Shown one piece after another: positions 54,032 to 63,307 of a stretch of 64,000 nt of DNA. The notes under the pieces are model-generated. The model did not search any database and had not been told where the DNA came from. It saw only the letters and a list, made by a program, of their open reading frames with translations. A program made the position numbers and the translations under genes. How positions within the stretch are numbered: the first letter of the stretch is position 1; each line of letters begins with the position of its first letter. The DNA is from Pseudomonas sp. MM213 (GTDB lineage: Bacteria > Pseudomonadota > Gammaproteobacteria > Pseudomonadales > Pseudomonadaceae), in contig NZ_CP081943.1 in NCBI RefSeq assembly GCF_020423045.1, positions 4,340,001 to 4,404,000 on the forward strand, read 5' to 3'.

Positions 54032-54067
54032 CAAATGAACGACCTGGCGGGAATTAAGCAAAATGCC
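54032..54067 (-). repeat. Right terminal inverted repeat of the island
   Basis: Read on the minus strand, GGCATTTTGCTTAATTCCCG and CCAGGTCGTTCATTTG align with the left end at 17924-17956. CAAATGAACGAC at 54032-54043 is the exact reverse complement of the left core. The outer three bases overlap the comM junction. Confidence 0.75.
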
Positions 54068-54650
54068 GGAATTCGACCGCAAAGTGCTGGAGGTTTTGCG
54101 AGAGCCGCTGGAGTCCGGCCATATCGTGATTTCCCGCGCCAAGGATCGCGTGAGGTTTCCGGCCCGCTTTCAATTGGTGGCCGCGATGAACCCGTGTCCC
54201 TGTGGATATCTTGGCGAACCGAGTGGCAAATGCAGTTGTACACCGGACATGGTCCAGCGCTACCGCAACAAACTGTCAGGACCATTGCTGGACCGTATCG
54301 ACTTGCACTTGACCGTCGCCCGGGAAGCCACGGCGCTGAATCCTGCACTCAAACCCGGCGATGACACCGCCACTGCCGCGTTGCTGGTCGCCGACGCCAG
54401 AGAGCGTCAACACAAACGCCAGGGCTGCGCGAACGCGTTCCTTGATCTGCCGGGCCTGCGCAAACACTGCACGTTATCCACAATCGACGAAACCTGGCTG
54501 GAAACAGCGTGCGAACGACTGACCCTGTCGTTGAGGTCTGCGCATCGATTGCTCAAGGTCGCTCGAACCCTCGCAGACCTTGAGCAGGTCGATGGCATCA
54601 CCCGTGGTCATCTGGCTGAAGCGCTGCAATACCGGCCAACCTCCAGCTGA
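54065..54650 (+). pseudogene. comM: comM (yifB), 3' part
   Basis: This is the C-terminal 195 codons of ComM, beginning PEFDRKVLEVLREPLESGHI, with RFPARFQLVAAMNPCPCGYL, the zinc-type CPCGYLGEPSGKCSC, the arginine finger region SGPLLDRIDLHLTV, and the C-terminal helical domain. It continues exactly where the left fragment stops. The ATG at 54063 arises from the junction and lacks a ribosome site, so translation is doubtful. Confidence 0.95.
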
Positions 54651-54655
54651 TGGAA

Positions 54656-55867
54656 TCACTCCTTCGTCAGATCCACCAACGGCGTCTGCCGAACCTCGGT
54701 TTCCCGCCCGCCCTGAATGTCACTCACCCGCTTCAGCGCCTGGTCCACAGCGCCCTTGTCCGCCAACAAGCTGTAACTGATCTGAAACTGCTTGTGCTCC
54801 TTCGGCGCAATCGTCGGCACCAGCCTCAGCGGCCGCTGATAGCGCCGGTTATAGGAAAAGCTGGTCCCCGGTTCGAGACCGGTGACATAGCCCTGGCCTT
54901 GGGTATCGGTGTTTTTCCACAGCGAAAACACGGGCAGCGTTTTAGTGTTAAAGCCGACCGAAACGCCCAGGCTACCTGCCTTGTTATGCAACACCGTCAA
55001 CGTGTCACCCTTGGCGTCGCCATACGGCACCACGTTGTAAACCGTTTCGTCGTAGTCCTTGGTCGGCGCGCGGTAAGTCTGCCAGTCCGGCAGATCGCCT
55101 TTGGCCTTGTCGTTGAACGGCGACACCTGTTTGACCGGCGCAACGAAACGGGCGCCCTGCTCCAGGAATGGCGTGCTGAAATTACTGTGGTACAGCGCCT
55201 GATATTCCTTCGGATAGTCGCCGTTGTTGGTCAGGGTATCGTTGAGCGTGAACGCTGCGCTGCCGGGCTCAGTGACCAGCTCGGTAATCACCGAGAAGTC
55301 GACTTTCTTGAAGGCCTGTTCTTTCAGTTCGCCACGCAGGCTGATGGCATAAGGCGGTTTTTCGTCGATATGCAGCGTGACTGTGCTGGCCGGAATGTTG
55401 GCAGCACGGCCATGCAGGGTCAGCAGTTCGCCGTTGTCGACGCCGGGGTGGCCGACCCATTCGTAGCCGCAACGGGTGACCAGCTCATTGAAACCTTCGA
55501 GCCAGCCGAGTCCGCCGCGACCGTTGAGCTCAATGAAGGACGGATTGACCACGTCCTTGACCGGCGAATCCCAGCCCATGCGCACATTGCCGACCGATGC
55601 CTGCAGGACGTTCATGCCACGGGTCGGCACCACCGAGAGTTTCATCGTGCCGTTATCGATGTCGACGATGCTGACACCCTCCTGCCGACCACCGTGCAAG
55701 TTACGAAGGGTCACGGAGAAGGGTTTGTCGGTTTTCACACCGAGTTGCTGGCTGGTGATCTGCCAGTTTTGAGCAGCCTTGTCGCTGTCGAGCAGGACGT
55801 AATCCCAAGCCATGGCGTGGGAGGCGGACAGAGCGCCAAAGGCAACGACGAATTTGAGCGGAGTCAT
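54656..55867 (-). CDS. Periplasmic aldose 1-epimerase-like protein (DUF4432)
   Basis: The 403-residue protein has a cleavable signal peptide (MTPLKFVVAFGALSASHAMA) and a galactose-mutarotase-like fold of DUF4432 type: LSVVPTRGMNVLQASVGNVR, EGFNELVTRCGYEWVGHPGV, LHGRAANIPAST and EYQALYHSNFSTPFLEQGAR, with conserved histidines. It probably acts on a sugar in the periplasm. The start at 55867 is used rather than 55894 because the signal peptide begins there. It converges on comM, six bases away. Confidence 0.85.
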   Translation of the reverse strand: MTPLKFVVAFGALSASHAMAWDYVLLDSDKAAQNWQITSQQLGVKTDKPFSVTLRNLHGGRQEGVSIVDIDNGTMKLSVVPTRGMNVLQASVGNVRMGWDSPVKDVVNPSFIELNGRGGLGWLEGFNELVTRCGYEWVGHPGVDNGELLTLHGRAANIPASTVTLHIDEKPPYAISLRGELKEQAFKKVDFSVITELVTEPGSAAFTLNDTLTNNGDYPKEYQALYHSNFSTPFLEQGARFVAPVKQVSPFNDKAKGDLPDWQTYRAPTKDYDETVYNVVPYGDAKGDTLTVLHNKAGSLGVSVGFNTKTLPVFSLWKNTDTQGQGYVTGLEPGTSFSYNRRYQRPLRLVPTIAPKEHKQFQISYSLLADKGAVDQALKRVSDIQGGRETEVRQTPLVDLTKE

Positions 55868-56133
55868 GGGGAGGCCTTTCTTGGAATTGTGCATTTTTTA
55901 TAGCGCTGATGAAACGATTCAGCAAGCTTAAAAAGCTTACACCCAAGCCTTCCCAAGCCAATTTAAATTGACCCCATGCAACCTCTGCACGCTTACGCTA
56001 GTCTCATACGGTTTTGGACCTCCGGATGATTGACGGCGACATCATTATGACATTAAGGTCGCCAGCTAATTGCAGGAGCAAGAACAGACAACTTTGTCTG
56101 TCATTTTTGCGCAACAGAACATATGGAGTTTGA

Positions 56134-57510
56134 ATGCGCGGGGCACTATTACGCAGCGGCAAGAGCGGGTCATTCACAGCCTTGGGCGAAACAGGTCAAC
56201 CGGTATACCGGGCGGCCCTGCAATTGCGCGAAGCCATTCGCCGCAAGAACCCCGAAATGGTCGATCATCTGGCCATCCCTCAAAGCGATGAGCTCGGTAA
56301 CCAGATCGATTGGTACAGCGGCCTCGACGGCGATGTGATCCCGTGGAGCAGTGCGACCGAAGAAGAACGCGCCCCTGCCCGCCGCCAACTTGAAGCGCTG
56401 AAAACCGCGCTCGAGGAATTGAGCCAGCGTTTCCTGGGCACTGAATCCGGCGAACAGCAGCAAGGCGACAAAGCCGTGTTCGGCAAACTGCTCAAGCGCG
56501 TGATTCATTTCCCCGATGAGAATTTCGTCTACCTGGTGCAAGGCAAGCCGGTGCTGACCTTTTGGGGTTTCGAGCATGCCGGTACCGGTAATCGCGATCC
56601 CCTGCACTGCCTCTATCAGGTTCCGCCCGCGTTTACGCTGCCCCCGGTGGTCGAAGCCGCGCCTGTCGTTGCGCCCGTCGTGCCGGTGGTTGCTCGTCCG
56701 TGGTGGCGTCGCTGGTGGTGGCTGTTGCTGCTGCCGTTCCTGCTACTGCTTTTGTGGCTGTTGCTTGGTCTGCGTGGTTGCGTGCCGATTCCGTTGGTGG
56801 CGGTAGACCTGCTGCCTGAGGGCATCGTGCCGGTGGAAAAACAGCTGGAAGAACCGCAACTGACCGGCAATGCCACGACGCTGAACGGCGTTCCGGTGAC
56901 GGGCACCGTTGTAGGCTCTACCACTGGAACCGGCACCGGTACCGCCGTGACCGGAACCCAAGGAGTGGAAGCGCCGGCGGTCGAGGGCAACGAGGCAGAT
57001 GCAGCGCCGGCCGACTTGGCCAAAGACCCAGCGAAAGACCCGGCAGCCGAATCGCCCGCCACCCCGCCCGAAAACAAAACTGCGCCGCCGGATATCACAT
57101 CGCCCGAGGCCGAAAAATCCGCCGCCGCAAAACCCGGCCCTCCCCTGAGCATTCCACCGGACGCCGCCGACGGTGCCGCCAAGTTCCTCGACGGTCAGTT
57201 CCGCGCTGGCGCCGGTATTCAGGACCGCCGGACCGGCAAACCGCTGCGTCTGGAATACCAGCTCAAGGACGGTAAGGGCGAAGTCACCGTACACCAGGCC
57301 GACGGCACGAAATGCACCGGGCCGGTGAGCGCTACTATGAAGGGTGGCAGCTTGGCCATCGACAGTCAGGGCCAGGCCGTGTGTGGCGATGGCAGCACTT
57401 ACGACATGCCCAAGGTCAACTGCCGCAAAGGGGCGACCACAGTCGCAGACTGCACCGGCGGTTACGGCAAAGAACAATTCCCCATGTCCATGCGGCACGT
57501 GGCCGAATAA
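56134..57510 (+). CDS. srfA: SrfA-like membrane protein
   Basis: The 458-residue protein starts MRGALLRSGKSGSFTALGET. The cytosolic N-part is followed by one very hydrophobic helix (about 190-212, between tryptophans and arginines), a long proline/alanine/threonine-rich linker and a small C-terminal domain with paired cysteines (KCTGPVSATMKGGSLAIDSQ, then CGDGSTYDMPKVNCRKG). That suggests a periplasmic end anchored in the inner membrane. It precedes srfB by 17 bases. The srfABC genes were named as SsrB-regulated in Salmonella; the molecular function is unknown. Confidence 0.75.
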   Translation: MRGALLRSGKSGSFTALGETGQPVYRAALQLREAIRRKNPEMVDHLAIPQSDELGNQIDWYSGLDGDVIPWSSATEEERAPARRQLEALKTALEELSQRFLGTESGEQQQGDKAVFGKLLKRVIHFPDENFVYLVQGKPVLTFWGFEHAGTGNRDPLHCLYQVPPAFTLPPVVEAAPVVAPVVPVVARPWWRRWWWLLLLPFLLLLLWLLLGLRGCVPIPLVAVDLLPEGIVPVEKQLEEPQLTGNATTLNGVPVTGTVVGSTTGTGTGTAVTGTQGVEAPAVEGNEADAAPADLAKDPAKDPAAESPATPPENKTAPPDITSPEAEKSAAAKPGPPLSIPPDAADGAAKFLDGQFRAGAGIQDRRTGKPLRLEYQLKDGKGEVTVHQADGTKCTGPVSATMKGGSLAIDSQGQAVCGDGSTYDMPKVNCRKGATTVADCTGGYGKEQFPMSMRHVAE

Positions 57511-57527
57511 AAACGGAATAACCCGAC

Positions 57528-60500
57528 ATGTTGCCTGAAGTCACCCAATTCGAAGACACCGTCACGCTGGTCAGCGACACCGGCATCCAGTTCATGGATT
57601 TCGCCCTGCGCCTGGACCCTCGCAAAGAACCGGCGGGCGAGTTCGCGCCGATGATCAGCGGGTTGATCTGCCGCCTGTCATACAACGAAGAGAAAGACTT
57701 CTTTTTCTACGAGCCGGAGCCGGAAAAGGTCGAAAAGGCCAAACCGGCGTTCAGCGTCGACATGAAAAGCAGCCTCGAGCTGCTCGACGGTGTCTGGCTG
57801 CCGACCCCGTTTTTCCGCTTCATGCCGCCGCACCGCTTCGACGAAGGCCCGACCAACTGGTCGCGCATGCGCCTGGTCAAACTGGCGACGCCCGACATCG
57901 ACGGCAACACCCACCGCCTGACGATGGCCTTCGACAGCCGCGTGATGCCCAAGCGTGACGGCACCGCTTACCTGGCGCCGAACGAAGAAGACATCAGTTC
58001 CGGCGTGTCCTTCAAACTGGCGACGAAGGCCAGCGAAACCCGCTGGTTCCTGGCCCAGCCGTGGGTCAACGAGTGGCTGCTGGAAGTATTCAACGAGGGC
58101 AATGCCCACCGTTCGCGCGCAGAGCTGGACACCGACATCCGCGCCAACTATCACCTGGCGCACTACCTCAACTTGCTGAGCCTTCTGAGCAAGCCATCGG
58201 CGGCGGAGCAGTCGACTGCCCGGCCGAAAGTTGAAATCCCTGAATTGAAGGTGGTTGCCAACGACAGCAATGGCCTGGTCAAACCGATTCCGGTGGACCT
58301 GGTGCTGGACGTCGGCAACTCGCGCACCTGCGGCATTCTGATCGAGAACCACGGTCAGGCCGGTTCCGGGTTGAAACAGAACTACGTGCTGGAACTGCGC
58401 GACCTGATCACCCCCGAACACACTTACAACCTGCCGTTCGAAAGCCGTGTGGAATTCGCCCAGGCATACTTCGGCAAGGACCACTGCTCGGTCAAAAGCG
58501 GCCGGCATGATGCGTTCCAGTGGGCGACGATTGCCCGTGTCGGCAACGAGGCCAGTCGTCTGGCCAGCCGTCGTCGCGGCACCGAAGGCTCGACCGGGCT
58601 GTCCAGCCCGAAACGCTACCTGTGGGACGAAAACGCCTACGGCCACGGCTGGCGCTTCAACTGCTCGTACATCAAGACCGACAGCGAGCCGTACGCCACT
58701 GCAGCGCCGTTCTCGCACCTGATCAATGAAACCGGCGAAGCGCTTTACAGCCTCGAAGAAGACGATCGTCTGCCGGTGTTCATGCCGCGTTATTCGCGCA
58801 GCTCGCTGATGACGTTCATGCTCGCCGAGGTCCTGGCCCAGGCGCTGTCGCAAATCAACAGCCCGGCCCAGCGCTCGCGCCAGGGTCACACCCGTGTGCC
58901 GCGCCAGCTCAACAGCATCACCCTGACCGTGCCGCCGGGCATGCCGCAGGCCGAGCGCAGCATCCTCAACGAACGCATGCAGCAGGCCATCGGCCTGGTG
59001 TGGAAAAGCCTCGGCTGGCATGCCGGCGAGGAAGACCCGCATCAGGACCAGGCCGTCAGCCCGCGCACGCCGATCCCGAGCATCCGCGTCGAATGGGACG
59101 AAGCCTCCTGCGGCCAGTTGGTGTACCTGTACACCGAGGTCAACGAGAACTTCGCCGGGCACCCGGAAGAGTTTTTCGACACCCTCGCCCGGCCGGACAA
59201 AACCGACCGTGAACGCATCACCCTGGCGACCATCGACATTGGCGGTGGCACCACCGACCTGGTGATCACCGACTATCGCCTCGACCGCGCCGGCAACACC
59301 GGCAGCGGCAGCAACGTGCACATCGTGCCCGAGCAGCGTTTTCGCGATGGCTTCAAAGTGGCCGGCGACGACATTCTGCTGGACGTGATTCAGGACTTCG
59401 TCCTGCCGAGCTTCGAAAAAGCCTTGCAGATCTCAGGCGTCAAATCGCCCGTCTCGCTGATGTCGCGGCTGTGTGGCGACGAATCGGTCAGCGCCCAGGA
59501 CATGATCCTGCGCCAGCAACTGAACCTGCAGGTATTCGCGCCGCTGGGCCTGGCGCTGCTCAAGGCCTACGAGCATTACGACCCGCAAGACCAGCAGGAA
59601 GTGAGTACCCAGACGTACCGCCAATTGCTGGGCGACAACGCAATCAGCCAGACCGTGCTCGATTACGTCAATGCCGCCGTGCGTCGTGATGTCGGCAGCC
59701 AAAGCGCCTTTGACCTCTACGATTCGTTGATCAGCTTCGACCTGCAAAAGCTCCATGCCGCATTCCTCAACGATCAGATCAACATCACCAAGATCCTCGG
59801 TGCGCTGTGTGAAGTGGTCGCGCATTACCCGTGCGACGTCCTGCTGCTGACCGGCCGCCCTTCGCGCCTGCCCGGCATTCAGGCGTTCATCCGCAAGGTG
59901 TTGCCGCTGCCACCGGGGCGCATCCTGGCGTTGCAGAACTACCGCACCGGCGGCTGGTACCCGTTCCACAAGAACGGCCTCATCGACGACCCGAAAAGCA
60001 CCGCTTCGGTCGGCGCTATGCTGTGCCTGTTGTGCGCCAACCACAGTGTGCCGAACTTCTACTTCCGCGCTTCGGCACTCAAACCGTATTCGACGGTCAA
60101 AAACATCGGCGTTATCGACCTGAACAACGTGATCAAGGATGCCGACGTGCTGTACCGCGACATTCAGTCCGAAGACTACAAAATCAAGCTGCCGGAAATC
60201 GGCACGGGCGACGCCGCCGACACACCTCAGCTGGAAATGCGCGGCGATCTGCGCCTCGGTTTCCGTCAGCTGGCCGCCGACCGCTGGGCCGCTTCGCCGC
60301 TGTACACCTTGCGCTTCACCAAGGCCGGTCGGGAGAAGTTCTCCCGTGCGATCGGTGAAAACGGCAGCGCGCCGCTGCTCAAGGTGCGCTTCGAGGTCAA
60401 ACCGGCGGACAAGTACACACGCAAGCAGGATCTGGTCAGCGACCGCCTCTCGGTACGCAACATCGAATCCAACTGCAGCAACGTCAACTTCAACCCGCGC

Positions 60501-60593
60501 AGCGACCTCGAGCTGGAACTCAACACCATGCTCGACGCCGGCCTGAGCGAGACCAAGTACTGGCTCGACAGTGGAAGTGTGAAACGCAAATGA
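57528..60593 (+). CDS. srfB: SrfB, actin/Hsp70-like ATPase
   Basis: The 1021-residue protein belongs to the SrfB family. A phosphate-1-type loop LVLDVGNSRTCGILIENHG (about 258) and a phosphate-2-type loop ATIDIGGGTTDLVITDY (about 567) show an actin/Hsp70-like ATPase fold, with an adenosine-type LLLTGRPSRLPGIQAFI further on. It is called a virulence factor because of its Salmonella homologue, but the activity is not known. Its stop overlaps srfC (ATGA). A long antisense frame of 547 residues is a shadow. Confidence 0.92.
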   Translation: MLPEVTQFEDTVTLVSDTGIQFMDFALRLDPRKEPAGEFAPMISGLICRLSYNEEKDFFFYEPEPEKVEKAKPAFSVDMKSSLELLDGVWLPTPFFRFMPPHRFDEGPTNWSRMRLVKLATPDIDGNTHRLTMAFDSRVMPKRDGTAYLAPNEEDISSGVSFKLATKASETRWFLAQPWVNEWLLEVFNEGNAHRSRAELDTDIRANYHLAHYLNLLSLLSKPSAAEQSTARPKVEIPELKVVANDSNGLVKPIPVDLVLDVGNSRTCGILIENHGQAGSGLKQNYVLELRDLITPEHTYNLPFESRVEFAQAYFGKDHCSVKSGRHDAFQWATIARVGNEASRLASRRRGTEGSTGLSSPKRYLWDENAYGHGWRFNCSYIKTDSEPYATAAPFSHLINETGEALYSLEEDDRLPVFMPRYSRSSLMTFMLAEVLAQALSQINSPAQRSRQGHTRVPRQLNSITLTVPPGMPQAERSILNERMQQAIGLVWKSLGWHAGEEDPHQDQAVSPRTPIPSIRVEWDEASCGQLVYLYTEVNENFAGHPEEFFDTLARPDKTDRERITLATIDIGGGTTDLVITDYRLDRAGNTGSGSNVHIVPEQRFRDGFKVAGDDILLDVIQDFVLPSFEKALQISGVKSPVSLMSRLCGDESVSAQDMILRQQLNLQVFAPLGLALLKAYEHYDPQDQQEVSTQTYRQLLGDNAISQTVLDYVNAAVRRDVGSQSAFDLYDSLISFDLQKLHAAFLNDQINITKILGALCEVVAHYPCDVLLLTGRPSRLPGIQAFIRKVLPLPPGRILALQNYRTGGWYPFHKNGLIDDPKSTASVGAMLCLLCANHSVPNFYFRASALKPYSTVKNIGVIDLNNVIKDADVLYRDIQSEDYKIKLPEIGTGDAADTPQLEMRGDLRLGFRQLAADRWAASPLYTLRFTKAGREKFSRAIGENGSAPLLKVRFEVKPADKYTRKQDLVSDRLSVRNIESNCSNVNFNPRSDLELELNTMLDAGLSETKYWLDSGSVKRK

Positions 60594-63304
60594 ATGACCT
60601 GACCCCCGATCAACATCAGCTCTCTACCCGCTGGGCCGCTGTTTATGAAGGTGCCGGTCAGGCGCTGGAATGGATTGGCCAGACCCGTGTCAACGCGCCA
60701 CGTCTGGACAGCGAAGCCGACAACCTGAACATCCGCCTGCATCGCGCCCGCAACCTGGCCCACAGCCTCGGTCGCGTGGCCTGCACGCCGATGACCATCG
60801 GCTTTTTCGGTTTGTCCCAGGCGGGCAAGTCCTACCTGATCTCGGCCCTCGCGGCCGGGCAGAACGGCAAACTGGAAACCGATTTCGGCGGCCAGCGCCT
60901 GGACTTCATCAAGCACATCAACCCGGTGGGTGGCGGCAAGGAAGCCACCGGCCTGGTGACGCGCTTCAGCCGGCGGGCCACACCGAGCCAGGACCCGGAT
61001 TTCCCGGTGGAGCTGACGCTGTTCAGGGAAATCGAGCTGGCGAAGATTCTCGCCAACTCCTGGTTCAAGGATTTCGACCTTGAACGGATTTCCTACGAGA
61101 TTGACGAAGAACGCATCCAGCGAGTCCTCAAGCCGTTCGAAGGTCGCGAGACCGGGCCGATGCAGCCGGGTGTCAGCGCCGACGATCTGGTGTCGTTGTG
61201 GGATTACCTGCGCGACAACTTCCGTAACTCGGTGAAAAAACTCGAGCACCTGTATTGGCCGAAAGCCTTGCAGCTCGCGCCACGCCTGAACTTCCAGGAA
61301 CGTGCCGAGCTGTTCGCCATTCTTTGGGGTGAGCAAAGCGAGCTGACGCGTGTGTATCAGCAACTGGCCGGCGCGCTGCACAAGCTGGGCCTGCCCGAGA
61401 CCGTATTCGCGCCGTTGAAGGCCTTGGTGAGTTTCGAAAACGACACTTACAGCCAGCGCGACAGCATCATGAACGTCGACATCCTCGAGCGCTTCGGCAG
61501 CCCGCGGGACTTGCCGATCGACGTGCGGCCACGCATCGACGGTCGCCTGCAAAACAGCCAGGGCATTCCTGTCGCGCAACTAGCGGCACTCACGGCGGAA
61601 ATGACGTTCTGCCTGATCGAAGCCCCGGCCGACGACATCGTCAACCAGGTCGATCTGCTCGACTTCCCCGGCTATCGCGGACGCAAGAAGCTGCACGAGA
61701 TCGCCAACTCCAGCGACCCGGAATCCGCCACCAAGGACAACTCCGTCTCGCAGCTGATTCTGCGCGGCAAGGTCGCGTACCTGTTTGAGCGCTACACCGA
61801 CAATCAGGAAATGAACGCGCTGGTGGTGTGCACCGGCTCAACCAAACAAAGCGACGTCAACGACGTTGGCCCGGTGCTGACGCGCTGGATCGAAAAAACC
61901 CAGGGCGCCGACGCGGCCGCTCGCAGCAAACGCGACACCGGTCTGATCTGGGCATTGACCATGCTCGACCTACGCATCACCAACTCCCTGAGCCTGACAC
62001 CCGATCAGTACGACGAGAGCTGGAATGGCATGGTCAAGCTGACCATGCTGGAGCGCTTCGGCAGCCTGAGCTGGATGAACGACTGGGCCGGCACGCCGTT
62101 CCAGAACACCTTCCTGGTGCGTAAACCGCGCATGGACGCTGCGTTCATCGTCCAGGACGCCAGCGGCGCCGAAACCGGGATCAACGCCAGTTACCAGGAA
62201 CGCGTCGATGCGCTGGGCGAAAGCTTTGCGAGCAACGCGCTGGTGTGCAAACACGTCAACAACCCTGCCAATACCTGGAAAGAAATGCTGCGCAACGATG
62301 ACGGTGGCATCAGTCACTTCAGCGGCAGTTTCAAGGGCGTGGCCAATATCGAATTCAAACTGCAGCGCATCCGCGAGCAGCTGGACGAATGCCTTGAAGG
62401 CCTGACCACGCACGGTCTGAGCACCTGGTATCACGCCGACGGTGACGGTGCCGCCGCTGCCAAGAAAGCCCAGGCGCAGATGATTCTGTCGACCCTGGGC
62501 CGTCGCCCGGCGGTGCTCGGCGAACTCATCGATCAACTCGACATGCCGAGCGAAGAGGTGCGCGACCTGTACCTCAGCGGCGTGTACGAAACCGATGACG
62601 AGCCAGCGGTCAGCGATGAGCCGGTCGCCCTGACACCGAGCCAGAGCCTGTACGGCAACGACGCCGGTTTCGATTTCGATTTCGGCGATGACGCCAGCCC
62701 CGACAGCACACCGGCCAGCAGCAAGCCCCACACGCCGGTCCCGGAACTGCAAAGCAACGAACACCGTTTTGCCAAAGCGGCCTTCAAGGCCTGGGTCGCG
62801 CACTTGCGCGAACTGACCACCCGGCAAAGCCTGCTCAACCTGCTGGGACTGGAAAAGGCCTTGCTCGAAGCGGTGGTCGACGAGCTGATCACTGCCGGTT
62901 ATCGCCAGGACTTGCCGGGGCAACTGAGCCGCGCCGTCCTCAAGCGTGCCCAGAGCGGTGCGCGTCGCGATCAACTGGTCGAGCGCCAGGTACTGGAAGT
63001 ACAACGCGTGCTGCGCGATTTCGTGTCCTGGTTCGGCTACCTCCAGAAACCCGTGAGCGAGCGCCCACCTAGCCGGACCGGTGCCAAAGCGCCCTTGTTC
63101 TCGTTCTATACCGACATCGGTCCGGGACAGGTGCCGGAGTTGCCGCCGCAACCGGCGAACCAGGCGCAACGGTATCTCGGCGACTGGCTTTCGGGCCTGG
63201 CCTGTATCACGCAGGACAACGCCGGCCATGGTGCCGGTCGCGAAATCACCCCTGAACAGAACGAACGGCTGGGCCAAGTGCTCACAGCCTTCGCAGCGAG
63301 ATAA
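60590..63304 (+). CDS. srfC: SrfC, large P-loop GTPase-like protein
   Basis: The 904-residue protein is of the SrfC/Virul_Fac family. A G1 P-loop GFFGLSQAGKSYLISALAAG (about 71-90) and a G3-like VDLLDFPGYRGRKK (about 352) show a dynamin- or septin-like GTPase core, with long helical regions after it. The C-terminal half contains acidic linkers and QSLLNLLGLEKALLEAVVDE. It is coupled to srfB by a 4-base overlap and followed by a membrane protein gene after 3 bases. Confidence 0.9.
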   Translation: MNDLTPDQHQLSTRWAAVYEGAGQALEWIGQTRVNAPRLDSEADNLNIRLHRARNLAHSLGRVACTPMTIGFFGLSQAGKSYLISALAAGQNGKLETDFGGQRLDFIKHINPVGGGKEATGLVTRFSRRATPSQDPDFPVELTLFREIELAKILANSWFKDFDLERISYEIDEERIQRVLKPFEGRETGPMQPGVSADDLVSLWDYLRDNFRNSVKKLEHLYWPKALQLAPRLNFQERAELFAILWGEQSELTRVYQQLAGALHKLGLPETVFAPLKALVSFENDTYSQRDSIMNVDILERFGSPRDLPIDVRPRIDGRLQNSQGIPVAQLAALTAEMTFCLIEAPADDIVNQVDLLDFPGYRGRKKLHEIANSSDPESATKDNSVSQLILRGKVAYLFERYTDNQEMNALVVCTGSTKQSDVNDVGPVLTRWIEKTQGADAAARSKRDTGLIWALTMLDLRITNSLSLTPDQYDESWNGMVKLTMLERFGSLSWMNDWAGTPFQNTFLVRKPRMDAAFIVQDASGAETGINASYQERVDALGESFASNALVCKHVNNPANTWKEMLRNDDGGISHFSGSFKGVANIEFKLQRIREQLDECLEGLTTHGLSTWYHADGDGAAAAKKAQAQMILSTLGRRPAVLGELIDQLDMPSEEVRDLYLSGVYETDDEPAVSDEPVALTPSQSLYGNDAGFDFDFGDDASPDSTPASSKPHTPVPELQSNEHRFAKAAFKAWVAHLRELTTRQSLLNLLGLEKALLEAVVDELITAGYRQDLPGQLSRAVLKRAQSGARRDQLVERQVLEVQRVLRDFVSWFGYLQKPVSERPPSRTGAKAPLFSFYTDIGPGQVPELPPQPANQAQRYLGDWLSGLACITQDNAGHGAGREITPEQNERLGQVLTAFAAR

Positions 63305-63307
63305 GCA

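Larger units (their letters stand above)
17922..54064. mobile_element. 36.1-kb genomic island inserted in comM
   Basis: The left comM fragment ends FLDEL and the right fragment resumes PEFDRK, the exact continuation in intact homologues, so the boundaries can be placed within a base or two. The ends carry imperfect inverted repeats with a shared 12-bp core. The left end carries four overlapping recombinase-type genes resembling the ginABCD module of GInt islands. There is no tRNA target, no DDE transposase and no conjugation or replication gene. Cargo is defence genes, fluoride, chromate and arsenic resistance. Base composition is AT-rich over the recombinase genes and mixed over the cargo, as expected for a mosaic. 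Confidence 0.9.

Noticed and set aside
17922..54064. AbaR/Tn6022-type transposon in comM
   Set aside because: No TniA/TniB/TniC-like DDE transposase or ATPase is present; the only mobility genes are tyrosine-recombinase-type.
17922..54064. Integrative conjugative element or prophage
   Set aside because: No relaxase, coupling protein, type IV secretion, capsid, terminase or replication gene was found.
57678..59321. 547-residue open frame opposite srfB
   Set aside because: Antisense shadow with no domain or start signal, while srfB has both ATPase loops.
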